Numbered from the stretch's first letter, positions 1 to 6,609 are shown. The stretch: DNA of 6,609 nucleotides from an uncultured Porphyromonadaceae bacterium (GCA_946183895.1 CAMHDX010000052.1:1-6609), one strand, 5' to 3'. The notes: generated by a model from the sequence alone, not told the origin. Program-made: numbers and translations.

Positions 1-2189
1 CCATCAGTAGTGAGTTCGGACACTTCTCGGATGTGGCATTCGGCATTGACCGCACCAACCTCTCCAATGAGATGCTGACGTTCAAGTCGCCCGCCTATAT
101 GCTTGAAGTGGTCAAGAACCTTCATCTTGATGTCAACTACACGGTTGATGGCGCATTTCACGTAAACACATTGTATGGCAAAACCCTGCCAATCAATGTG
201 GCTTTCACCGACTTGAACGAAGGTGAAAGTGCCGGATTAACCATCAAGATCAATGAGGACAACACAGTGACATTGAGTGACTTTAGCCGGAATGGCGAAA
301 AACTTGAGGGAAACCCAATTAAGGCAAAAATCTCATCAGTTATCAATTCACCTGTCGGCAAGTTGATTATCAGTCCTACCAAGTACTATGTTGGGCATGT
401 TCAAAATCCCATCAAAGTGACACGTATGGCGCTGGATGACGCAACTCGTCAATGCGTGGCGCGCCTGTCGGTTGACAACACTGATAAGCAGTCGTCGATT
501 CTTGACCTCAAGTACGATGACGTGTCACCAGAGCGCGCCGTTGACATCTTGAACAACTTGTTTGTAGTCTATAACAAGAAGTGGGTTGAAGACATCAATG
601 AGCAAGCCATCAGCACCAGCCAGTTTATAGACGAGGAGTTGCGTCAGATTGAGCGAGAGCTCGGCAACGTTGATGCCGACATCAGCTCGTACAAGAGTCG
701 CAACATGGTGCCCGATCTGGGCCAGGCATCGTCAATCTATATGCAAAAGGCCGAGGCTGTCGGCAATCAGTTGCTTGACCTGAACAACCAACTATACATG
801 GCGAACTACATCCGCAAGCAGTTGACTAATGAGGCGGACAAGTACAAGCTGCTCCCGGGCAACTCGGGCATTAACAACACTAGTGTCGCAGCACAAATCA
901 CAAGCTACAACGAGAAGGTGCTTCAACGCAATGCGCTGGTTGCCAATAGTAGTACCAACAGCCCGTTGGTGCAAGACCTGGACCAAGCAATTGATGCCAT
1001 GCGAGGTGCCATTGTAGCGTCGCTTGACAACGTGATTGCTACCCTAAAGGAACGCATCACCGGTCTGCGCAACAGTGAGGCGAGCACTCAACAAAAGATT
1101 GCCTCCAACCCCACCCAGGCACGTGACCTCTTGAGCGTTGAGCGCCAACAGAAGGTCAAGGAACAACTCTACATCTTCTTGCTGCAAAAGAAAGAAGAGA
1201 ACTCGCTGTCCAAGGCCTTCACGGCATATAACACTAAGATGCTCAACCCGCCGTCCGGTAGCAAGGTGCCCAGCAAGCCGGTCAAGTTCAACCTGCTGAT
1301 GATTGCATTGTTGCTCGGACTGCTGGTTCCGGCAGTGTTATTGTTTATCATCCATAACCTTGACAACGCTGTTCACAATCGTCGTGACCTGGAGAACCTC
1401 ACCTTGCCCTTTGTCGGTGAAATTCCGTTGTCCTACAAGAAGTATAAGGGCTTGATGGCGTTGTTCAATCGCCGTAAGGAAAACCGCGAGATTGTGGTTA
1501 AGGAAAAGAGCAGCAACGTCATCAACGAGTCGTTCCGTGTGGTCCGTACCAATATTGAATTTATCACCGGCAAGGAGGATAAGTGTAAAACGGTTATGTT
1601 CACCAGTGCCAACGCCGGTTCCGGTAAGACCTACATCAGCATGAACCTTGCCATGAGCTTTGCCATCAAGGGCAAGCGCGTCATTGTCATTGACCTGGAT
1701 ATGCGCAAGGGTTCGTTGTCAACATTCGTTCAATCGCCCGGTCGTGGTATCAGCACATACTTGAGTGGGCATGAGGATAACATTGACAACGTCATTGTCA
1801 GTGGCACGTTGCATCCCAACCTGGATGTGTTGCCTGTTGGCTCGATTCCGCCCAATCCCACCGAGCTACTGTTTACCGACAGGTTTGAGACGATCATTGC
1901 CGAGCTCAAGGGCCGCTACGATGTGATGCTGATTGACTGTCCGCCAATCGAGGTGGTTGCCGATGCTGCTATCATCAACAAGCTGGTTGATGTCACAGTG
2001 TTCGTAATCCGTGCCGGCATCTTCGACAAGCGCATCTTGCCCGATGTGCAGCGCAACTATGACGAAAAGCGCTATCGCAACATGGTCGTTATCCTCAACG
2101 GCACGACAAGCGAGGACAATGGTTACGGCTACGGCTATGGTTACGGCTATGGTTACGGCTATGGCTACGGCAACGAGAAACGCCATTGA
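1..2189 (+). CDS. Wzc-type polysaccharide chain-length regulator / tyrosine autokinase (5' partial)
   Basis: Inner-membrane polysaccharide co-polymerase fused to a cytoplasmic bacterial tyrosine (BY) kinase; the family controls chain length and export of capsule or exopolysaccharide. The reading frame is open to the left edge (first full codon at 3), so the GTG at 33 is not the true start. The missing part should hold the first membrane helix and the start of the Wzz domain. Visible parts in order: rest of the Wzz-like periplasmic domain, Gln/Glu/Lys-rich predicted coiled coils (about 615-1240), a Pro-rich stretch, and the second membrane helix (about 1287-1361). The kinase domain follows, with an E-x2-R-x2-R oligomerisation motif (1527-1547), Walker A SANAGSGKT (1605-1631), Walker A' VIVIDLDMR (1680-1706) and Walker B VMLIDCPP (1923-1946). 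All nucleotide-binding motifs look intact. The protein ends in eight Gly-Tyr pairs plus GNEKRH; this tail is the expected autophosphorylation site. In this family a low-molecular-weight phosphatase usually reverses the phosphorylation; none is visible here. Confidence 0.95.
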   Translation, partial: ISSEFGHFSDVAFGIDRTNLSNEMLTFKSPAYMLEVVKNLHLDVNYTVDGAFHVNTLYGKTLPINVAFTDLNEGESAGLTIKINEDNTVTLSDFSRNGEKLEGNPIKAKISSVINSPVGKLIISPTKYYVGHVQNPIKVTRMALDDATRQCVARLSVDNTDKQSSILDLKYDDVSPERAVDILNNLFVVYNKKWVEDINEQAISTSQFIDEELRQIERELGNVDADISSYKSRNMVPDLGQASSIYMQKAEAVGNQLLDLNNQLYMANYIRKQLTNEADKYKLLPGNSGINNTSVAAQITSYNEKVLQRNALVANSSTNSPLVQDLDQAIDAMRGAIVASLDNVIATLKERITGLRNSEASTQQKIASNPTQARDLLSVERQQKVKEQLYIFLLQKKEENSLSKAFTAYNTKMLNPPSGSKVPSKPVKFNLLMIALLLGLLVPAVLLFIIHNLDNAVHNRRDLENLTLPFVGEIPLSYKKYKGLMALFNRRKENREIVVKEKSSNVINESFRVVRTNIEFITGKEDKCKTVMFTSANAGSGKTYISMNLAMSFAIKGKRVIVIDLDMRKGSLSTFVQSPGRGISTYLSGHEDNIDNVIVSGTLHPNLDVLPVGSIPPNPTELLFTDRFETIIAELKGRYDVMLIDCPPIEVVADAAIINKLVDVTVFVIRAGIFDKRILPDVQRNYDEKRYRNMVVILNGTTSEDNGYGYGYGYGYGYGYGYGNEKRH
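2121..2171 (+). repeat. GGYTAY hexanucleotide tandem repeat encoding (Gly-Tyr)8-Gly kinase tail
   Basis: Eight consecutive hexamers of the form GGY-TAY (2121-2168) plus a final GGC encode eight alternating Gly-Tyr pairs and a Gly at the kinase C-terminus. The hexamers are not identical: ggttac, ggctac and ggctat are mixed, with ggttac-ggctat forming an imperfect 12-bp unit. Any gain or loss of a hexamer would stay in frame and change only the number of tyrosines. The repeat is read directly from the sequence. Its role as a phosphorylation cluster follows from knowledge of BY-kinases, and length variability is an inference. Confidence 0.9.
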
Positions 2190-2274
2190 TGATCAGTGAT
2201 TAGAGACAGATTTTACTCAGTACTATCTAATTATCGACTAATTAATAACTTACGAATTAATTACATACATTAAG
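2190..2274 (+). promoter_or_regulatory. AT-rich leader between the kinase gene and wecC
   Basis: This 85-bp gap is the only substantial intergenic stretch in the window. By my count 22 of its 85 bases are G or C (about 26%), far below the flanking genes. It is rich in TAATTA/AATTAAT words, including a weak AT-only inverted repeat (7-bp arms at 2240-2246 and 2256-2262, 9-base loop). No Shine-Dalgarno sequence precedes the wecC ATG, as is usual in Bacteroidetes, where an unstructured AT-rich leader favours initiation. I found no clear match to the Bacteroides promoter consensus (-33 TTTG, -7 TAnnTTTG) and no GC-rich hairpin with a T-run. A weak internal promoter is possible but not shown. Confidence 0.35.
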
Positions 2275-3489
2275 ATGAAAATATCAAACGCTTGCTTTAT
2301 GGGTTTGGGCTACATTGGATTGCCCACCGCAATTATCGCCGCCAAGCACGGCATCAAGGTTCATGGAGTGGACATCAATCCGCGTGTGGTTGACCTCACC
2401 AATGCCGGACATCTGCACATCATTGAGCCAGGCATGGAAGAGATGCTTCAAGACGTAGTCAAGAGTGGTATGCTGCATGCCAGTGTCGAGCCCAAAGAGT
2501 GTGATGCTTATTTCATGGTTGTTCCCACTCCGTTCAAGGGCGATCATGAGCCTGATGTGAGCTACGTGGAATCAGCCACTCGCATGGTGTTGCCGCTACT
2601 CAAGGAGGGCGACCTATATGTCATTGAGAGCACGTCACCTGTTGGTACCACCGAGCAGATGGCAGAGATTATCTATAGCGAGCGCCCCGAGCTCAAGGGT
2701 AAGATTTACATCGCCTATTGCCCCGAGCGCGTGCTGCCCGGCAACGTTATCTATGAGTTGGTACACAACGACCGCGTGATTGGCGGCATTGACGAGGCGT
2801 CGACCGACAAGGCCATCGAGTTCTACTCGCAGTTTGTGCAGGGCACGCTACATCGCACCAACTGCCGCACCGCCGAGATGTGCAAACTCACCGAGAACAG
2901 CAGTCGCGATGTGCAAATCGCCTTCGCCAACGAGTTGTCGATGGTGTGTGAGCGCGCAGGCATCAACGTGTGGCATCTCATTGAGCTTGCCAACAAGCAT
3001 CCACGTGTCAACATCCTGCAACCCGGTTGTGGTGTGGGCGGTCACTGCATTGCCGTTGACCCGTACTTCATCACCGCCGCTTATCCTCACGAGGCGCAGA
3101 TTATCGCCAAAGCTCGCGAGATCAATAACTACAAGAGCGACTGGTGTGTGGAGCGCGTCAAGAACGCCATGCTGCGATTCGAGTTGGACAATAAGCGCAA
3201 GCCGCACGTGGCAATGATGGGACTGGCGTTCAAGCCCAATATTGACGACCTGCGCGAATCGCCCGCCAAGCACATCGTCACTAGCGTGATGCAGAGCTGC
3301 AACAATGCCGACATCATGGTGGTTGAGCCCAACATCACCGAGCACAAGGTGTTCAAGCTCACCGACTATCGTGAGGCGTACGAGAAGGCTGACATCGTGG
3401 TGTTGCTCACAGCCCATGACCAGTTCAAGACGTTGCCGTGGCGCGATGACAAGGTGATACTTGACTTCTGCGGCATCTTCAAGAAGTAA
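2275..3489 (+). CDS. wecC: UDP-N-acetyl-D-mannosamine dehydrogenase (UDP-ManNAcA synthesis)
   Basis: Cytoplasmic enzyme of the UDP-glucose/GDP-mannose dehydrogenase superfamily. It oxidises C6 of UDP-ManNAc twice with 2 NAD+ to give UDP-ManNAcA, a sugar donor for surface polysaccharides. The 404-residue product has an N-terminal Rossmann NAD site GLGYIG (residues 10-15), TPFKGDHEPD (85-94), ESTSPVGTT (118-126), CPERVLPG (149-156) and the central-domain segment EMCKLTEN (201-208; Lys204, Asn208). The active-site loop GCGVGGHC (251-258) carries the presumed catalytic Cys258, and the C-terminal UDP-binding domain has GLAFKPNIDDLRESP (316-330). Several of these segments match what I recall of Escherichia coli WecC almost word for word, which favours UDP-ManNAc over UDP-Glc or GDP-Man. 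A UDP-GlcNAc dehydrogenase (WbpA-like) is the main alternative. Start ATG 2275 puts the GxGxxG motif at the usual distance from the N-terminus. The epimerase WecB, which makes its substrate, is not in this window. Confidence 0.92.
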   Translation: MKISNACFMGLGYIGLPTAIIAAKHGIKVHGVDINPRVVDLTNAGHLHIIEPGMEEMLQDVVKSGMLHASVEPKECDAYFMVVPTPFKGDHEPDVSYVESATRMVLPLLKEGDLYVIESTSPVGTTEQMAEIIYSERPELKGKIYIAYCPERVLPGNVIYELVHNDRVIGGIDEASTDKAIEFYSQFVQGTLHRTNCRTAEMCKLTENSSRDVQIAFANELSMVCERAGINVWHLIELANKHPRVNILQPGCGVGGHCIAVDPYFITAAYPHEAQIIAKAREINNYKSDWCVERVKNAMLRFELDNKRKPHVAMMGLAFKPNIDDLRESPAKHIVTSVMQSCNNADIMVVEPNITEHKVFKLTDYREAYEKADIVVLLTAHDQFKTLPWRDDKVILDFCGIFKK

Positions 3490-3494
3490 ACTCC

Positions 3495-4691
3495 TTGCAG
3501 TATATACTCACCGGCATAGCAGTGTATGGCGGCACCGCGCTTGTCCTGTTTTTACTGGGCATGCATGTGTGGCGCCGCGAGCAGCGCATGCAGCGTGCCG
3601 GTGGAGGTGAGTTATCGTTTTTCTCATGGGAAATTGTGGCGAGCATACTGTTGCTCGCCACAATAGCCGGACTGCGCTGGATGACCGGCTATGACCACGA
3701 GAAATACTATAACCAGTATGTGTCGGTGCTTGATACCGGCGAGTTCATGCGCATCTCTTATGAGCCGTTCTTCCGCTGGGTAACATATGCCTTTGCCGCC
3801 ATCAAGGCTCATTTCACGCTCTACTTCGGTTTTTGGGCGCTACTGCAGTTCGGGTTGCTGTTCTATGGATTGCGTCATGACAAGCATTTGCTGCCGTGGG
3901 TAGCGTTGGTGCTCATGTTGGGGCCATGGTTCCTGTTCTACATGAACACTATACGCCAGTACGTGATCGAGAGTTTGTTCGTCGCGCTGGTTCCGCTGAT
4001 TGCCCGTAAGCGCTTTTGGTTGTATGTGGCATGTGTGGTGCCCGCGGTGTTGGTTCATCGGTTCGCCTGGTTGCTCATTCCGCTCTACGCCTTCGCCTTT
4101 GTGCCGATCAAGCGCATTGGGCGTCCGTGGTTGGCGTTGAGCTTGTTGGGCGTCGCATTGTTACTGGGAATTAAACCTGTGTGGCTCACCATGTTCCGGC
4201 CGGTTGTGTCATGGTTCGCCTCACTGGGCTTAGGTTGGTGGTACGAGCAGGACTTCGTCGAAGTCATTTCCGGCAACTTCAGACAAGTGAGCTATGGTCC
4301 CTCGCGCATCGTGTGCCTGGCGACTGTGGTAATGATTGTAGCGCTATATCCGCACGTGAGACGCTATTTCAAGCACGACAAAGCCTTGCCGGTGTTTTAC
4401 GCAATCATGATAGTGGGGGAGTGCCTACACAATCTGCTGGTGAACACGTCGTTCTACTTTTTGCGTCCGGTTGAGCTACTCACCATTTGCACACTGGTGA
4501 TGACGGCTTACACGTTGTCCTACTTGTACCAAAAGCGCCGCTACATACTCTTGCCGTTGATGCTCATTGTCTCTTGCAGCAACGCGACAATTGACCTGGT
4601 GAAGTCGGTTGTCACGCCCTCACCAACCACCGTAGTGGCGCAGTACCACTTCTTCTTTGAGGACTACAAGTTGCCCGTTGACTTGCCATAA
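3495..4691 (+). CDS. EpsG-family / Wzy-like polysaccharide polymerase (multi-pass membrane protein)
   Basis: Predicted inner-membrane protein of 398 residues with about 10-12 hydrophobic helices, likely the polymerase that joins lipid-linked repeat units on the periplasmic side. EpsG-type signatures in order: GYDHEKYY (residues 65-72) after the second helix, an E-P-F-F motif (90-93) in the following loop, MNTIRQ (150-155) before a helix, a His (188) at the next helix boundary, and LRP (323-325) near the end. The start is taken as TTG 3495, 5 bp after the wecC stop. It is the only start that keeps the first helix (residues 3-22); the first ATG in frame (3561) would delete it, and upstream the frame is closed by a stop at 3462. 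The gene is tightly coupled to both neighbours. Polymerases of this kind are highly divergent, so the family call rests on these motifs and topology, and the linkage formed cannot be read from sequence. A non-polymerase EpsG-like protein is possible. Confidence 0.78.
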   Translation: MQYILTGIAVYGGTALVLFLLGMHVWRREQRMQRAGGGELSFFSWEIVASILLLATIAGLRWMTGYDHEKYYNQYVSVLDTGEFMRISYEPFFRWVTYAFAAIKAHFTLYFGFWALLQFGLLFYGLRHDKHLLPWVALVLMLGPWFLFYMNTIRQYVIESLFVALVPLIARKRFWLYVACVVPAVLVHRFAWLLIPLYAFAFVPIKRIGRPWLALSLLGVALLLGIKPVWLTMFRPVVSWFASLGLGWWYEQDFVEVISGNFRQVSYGPSRIVCLATVVMIVALYPHVRRYFKHDKALPVFYAIMIVGECLHNLLVNTSFYFLRPVELLTICTLVMTAYTLSYLYQKRRYILLPLMLIVSCSNATIDLVKSVVTPSPTTVVAQYHFFFEDYKLPVDLP

Positions 4692-4701
4692 AGAATTCAC
4701 G

Positions 4702-6264
4702 ATGCTGAGATACCCCATAGGCATACAGTCGTTCTCCGAGATTCGAAAGGGAGGATATGTTTATGTTGACAAGACGGCTATTTTGTATAGGCTGGTCAAT
4801 CAATACAAATATGTCTTCTTGAGTCGTCCGCGTCGTTTCGGCAAGAGCCTGCTGTTGTCAACAATAGAATGTTATTTCAAGGGGCTTCACGACCTGTTTG
4901 TCGGGCTGAAGCTTGATGAGCTTGAGCATGAGTGGAAGGAGTATCCCGTGTTGAGGATAGACCTGAACATGGGCGACTACACGTCGGTGGAGGCTTTGCG
5001 CCGGCATCTTAGCTCAATCTTGTCAAAGTTTGAGCGCATATACGGTGCCGACGTGACCGACACCACACCATCAGAGCGTCTCGCCGGAATTCTGAGCCGT
5101 GCCCATGCCGGCAGTGGCCGTCAGGCGGTTGTCTTGATTGACGAGTACGACAAGCCATTGCTCAATAACATAGATGGAGAAGAAACTCTGAGGAACGGAC
5201 TTCGGGCAGAGCTCAAGTCGTTCTACTCAGTGCTGAAGTCTTGTGATGAGGACATCAAGTTCGCGATGCTCACCGGAGTGAGCCGTTTCTCGCATGTGAG
5301 CATCTTCAGCGATGTGAACAACCTGGTTGACATCTCGCTGGATAACGATTATTCGGCGATATGCGGAATAACCGACGAGGAGTTAGATAGCGATTTTGCA
5401 GAAGTTCTCCCAAACCTAGGCGCACAAACCGGACTATCAAGCAGCGAGGCGCGCCGGATGTTAAAGCTGCATTACGACGGCTATCGATTTTCGCCACGTG
5501 GAGTGAGTGTTTATAATCCATATAGTGTATTACGCACCTTTGCTGGAGGCTCGTTCGGGTATTATTGGTCGCAGACTGGCACACCATCGTTTTTCGTTAA
5601 ATTGCTGAAAGCTCAACAAGTGGACTTGTCAAGCATTGATGACGAGATGTATGCCGATGAGACTGACTTGACCGACATTGATAACCTTGAGCGCAACGTG
5701 GTGGGGTTGATGTTCCAAACGGGCTACTTGACCATCAAGGGATATGATTCAGTTAGCGAATTATACACGTTGTCTTTGCCCAACGATGAAGTGCGCAAAG
5801 CGTTCCTGAAGTTTCTGTCCAGGTCTTATTATCCGCAGGCATCAACGAGGTTCGGCGGCATTACTCTCAAGACCATCTCGGCAGCGTTGCAGGCGGGTGA
5901 TGTTGATGAGATGATGCGGTTGATGCAGGCGTTGATAGCGTCGATACCGTGCGAGACGCGAGATGAGCGTATGCTCGAGCTGCATTACCGCAATATGTTC
6001 TACCTGGTGTTCAGCCTGTGTGGACACCGCGTACAGGTGGAGCGACCCGTGCTGCACGGTCGCATTGACGTGGTGATTGAGACGCCCAAGCGGGTGTACC
6101 TCATCGAGCTCAAGCGCGGCGACAACCTCGAGGAAGCCGTGCGCCAGTTCCACGACCGCGACTACCGCGCCGCCTACGCCGGCGACAGCCGCGCCACCGT
6201 GCAGATTGCAGCCACCATCAACGACGCCACCCACAACATCGCCCGCTGGCAAGTCCTGGAGTAA
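4702..6264 (+). CDS. AAA-ATPase-like / PD-(D/E)XK nuclease-like protein (DUF1703 type)
   Basis: A 520-residue protein resembling the two-domain family with an N-terminal AAA-ATPase-like domain (PF09820 type) and a C-terminal PD-(D/E)XK nuclease-like domain (PF08011 type). These are common and often multicopy in Bacteroidetes; their function is not established. Start ATG 4702 gives the typical N-terminus (YPIGIQSF then GYVYVDKT). The in-frame ATG at 4657 would overlap the upstream gene and add 15 atypical residues. Visible motifs: P-loop-like RPRRFGKSL (residues 42-50), Walker B-like VVLIDEYDKP (143-152), LTGVSRFS (190-197), HYDGYRF (257-263), YNPYS (271-275), QTGYLTI (339-345) and LPNDEVR (359-365). 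The nuclease-like core is GRID with Asp456, followed by IELK with Glu469 and Lys471. No signal peptide or membrane helix is evident, so it is likely cytoplasmic. It lies 10 bp after the polymerase gene and 2 bp before a glycosyltransferase gene. The final ~200 bp are much richer in GC than the rest. It appears intact; the cellular role is unknown. Confidence 0.88.
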   Translation: MLRYPIGIQSFSEIRKGGYVYVDKTAILYRLVNQYKYVFLSRPRRFGKSLLLSTIECYFKGLHDLFVGLKLDELEHEWKEYPVLRIDLNMGDYTSVEALRRHLSSILSKFERIYGADVTDTTPSERLAGILSRAHAGSGRQAVVLIDEYDKPLLNNIDGEETLRNGLRAELKSFYSVLKSCDEDIKFAMLTGVSRFSHVSIFSDVNNLVDISLDNDYSAICGITDEELDSDFAEVLPNLGAQTGLSSSEARRMLKLHYDGYRFSPRGVSVYNPYSVLRTFAGGSFGYYWSQTGTPSFFVKLLKAQQVDLSSIDDEMYADETDLTDIDNLERNVVGLMFQTGYLTIKGYDSVSELYTLSLPNDEVRKAFLKFLSRSYYPQASTRFGGITLKTISAALQAGDVDEMMRLMQALIASIPCETRDERMLELHYRNMFYLVFSLCGHRVQVERPVLHGRIDVVIETPKRVYLIELKRGDNLEEAVRQFHDRDYRAAYAGDSRATVQIAATINDATHNIARWQVLE

Positions 6265-6266
6265 TT

Positions 6267-6609
6267 ATGATTAAAGTCACAGTAGTAGTTCCGGTGTATA
6301 ACGCAGGCTTGCGATTGAAGCGGTGTCTTACATCTCTTGCCGCGCAGACTTATGCGGACATCGAATTTATTGTTGTTGACGACCATAGCAGCGACAACAG
6401 TATTGAGGTGCTTGAGGGATTCTTGACCGAACGCCCTGATTTTGCCGCACGGACGACCGTGTTGCGCCATGATGTGAACCGAGGCAGTGCTGCGGCGCGC
6501 AAGACCTGCATGCAAGCCGCGACCGGCGACTACATCATCCATGTGGATAGCGATGACCATGTTGAGCCGCAATATATAGAGACGTTAGCGACCACGGCTG
6601 CGGCGACCA
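6267..6609 (+). CDS. Family 2 glycosyltransferase (3' partial)
   Basis: The gene starts at ATG 6267, 2 bp after the preceding stop, and is open to the right edge (114 full codons). The visible product is the N-terminal nucleotide-sugar-binding half of a GT-A fold family 2 glycosyltransferase. It shows VVVPVYNAG (residues 6-14), CLTSLAAQTY (20-29), the acidic pair in FIVVDDHSSDNS (34-45), NRGSAAARK (71-79) and the metal-binding DSDD (94-97) in IIHVDSDDH. No signal peptide or helix is seen so far. Such enzymes transfer a sugar from a nucleotide donor to the growing lipid-linked repeat unit at the cytoplasmic face. Donor, acceptor and linkage cannot be inferred, and the acceptor-binding half is outside the window. 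Confidence 0.93.
   Translation, partial: MIKVTVVVPVYNAGLRLKRCLTSLAAQTYADIEFIVVDDHSSDNSIEVLEGFLTERPDFAARTTVLRHDVNRGSAAARKTCMQAATGDYIIHVDSDDHVEPQYIETLATTAAAT

Noticed and set aside
33..35. GTG at 33 as start of the kinase gene
   Set aside because: The same frame is open back to position 3 and reads like the interior of the Wzz domain, and the first membrane helix of the family would be missing. The gene is truncated by the window edge.
1866..2186. 106-codon antisense frame rich in Ala/Val/Thr/Ile opposite the kinase 3' end
   Set aside because: Its low-complexity N-terminus is just the reverse complement of the Gly-Tyr hexamer repeat; the + strand frame carries Walker B and the Tyr tail.
2240..2262. 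Inverted repeat aattaat...attaatt upstream of wecC as a terminator or operator
   Set aside because: The arms are only 7 bp of pure A/T in a 26% GC region, so the pairing is weak and easily due to chance; no T-run follows.
2848..3417. 189-codon open frame on the - strand opposite wecC
   Set aside because: It lies wholly inside a well-supported + strand gene with catalytic motifs. Long antisense frames are expected from its codon bias, and the translated product shows no recognisable domain.
4181..4474. 97-codon + strand frame inside the polymerase gene
   Set aside because: It is out of frame with the membrane protein, shows no domain-like pattern, and looks like a shadow frame.
4657..4701. 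Upstream in-frame ATG adding 15 residues to the ATPase/nuclease protein
   Set aside because: It lies within the 3' end of the polymerase gene, and the added residues are atypical. ATG 4702 gives the family-like N-terminus shortly before YPIGIQSF.
4748..4761. Shine-Dalgarno-like GGGAGG followed by an ATG just inside the ATPase gene
   Set aside because: The ATG (in gatatg) is out of frame with the gene, the motif encodes the conserved Lys-Gly-Gly-Tyr, and Bacteroidetes rarely rely on such sites.
5842..6252. 136-codon antisense frame and overlapping + strand frame (6077-6274) at the end of the ATPase gene
   Set aside because: Both fall in the GC-rich stretch where stop codons are rare by composition; the coding frame there contains the D...E-x-K nuclease-like residues.
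6174..6572. 132-codon antisense frame across the ATPase/glycosyltransferase junction
   Set aside because: It overlaps two well-supported genes, including the GT2 DSDD motif, and has no recognisable product.

Overview
The window is a five-gene stretch, all on the + strand, from an exopolysaccharide or capsule locus. It most likely comes from a Bacteroidales bacterium. A Muribaculaceae- or Prevotella-like gut species is plausible, but the family is an inference. The reasons are a fused Wzc-type chain-length regulator/tyrosine kinase ending in a Tyr-rich tail, no Shine-Dalgarno sites at the starts, moderate GC with AT-rich leaders, and an AAA-ATPase/PD-(D/E)XK protein of a type that is abundant in Bacteroidetes.

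Layout. Positions 1-2189 hold the 3' part of the tyrosine autokinase gene, whose beginning lies upstream of the window. An 85-bp AT-rich gap (2190-2274) follows, and then wecC (UDP-N-acetyl-D-mannosaminuronate dehydrogenase) at 2275-3489. After only 5 bp comes a multi-pass membrane protein of the EpsG/Wzy-like polymerase type (3495-4691, TTG start). After 10 bp comes an AAA-ATPase-like/PD-(D/E)XK nuclease-like protein (4702-6264). After 2 bp a family 2 glycosyltransferase begins (6267) and runs off the right edge. The last four genes are packed tightly enough to be one transcription unit, and may be co-transcribed with the kinase gene.

How the genes fit together. The dehydrogenase supplies a nucleotide-activated uronic acid (UDP-ManNAcA). 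The glycosyltransferase would help build the lipid-linked repeat unit. The EpsG-like protein would polymerise repeat units at the inner membrane. The kinase would control chain length and export through phosphorylation cycling of its C-terminal tyrosines. The ATPase/nuclease-like protein is the odd member: its family is recognisable, but it has no established role in polysaccharide synthesis.

No tRNA, rRNA, CRISPR array, insertion sequence or convincing rho-independent terminator was seen. The points most worth a second look are the strict Gly-Tyr repeat tail encoded by a hexanucleotide tandem repeat, the ATPase/nuclease gene embedded in the polysaccharide operon, and the abrupt rise in GC in that gene's 3' end.
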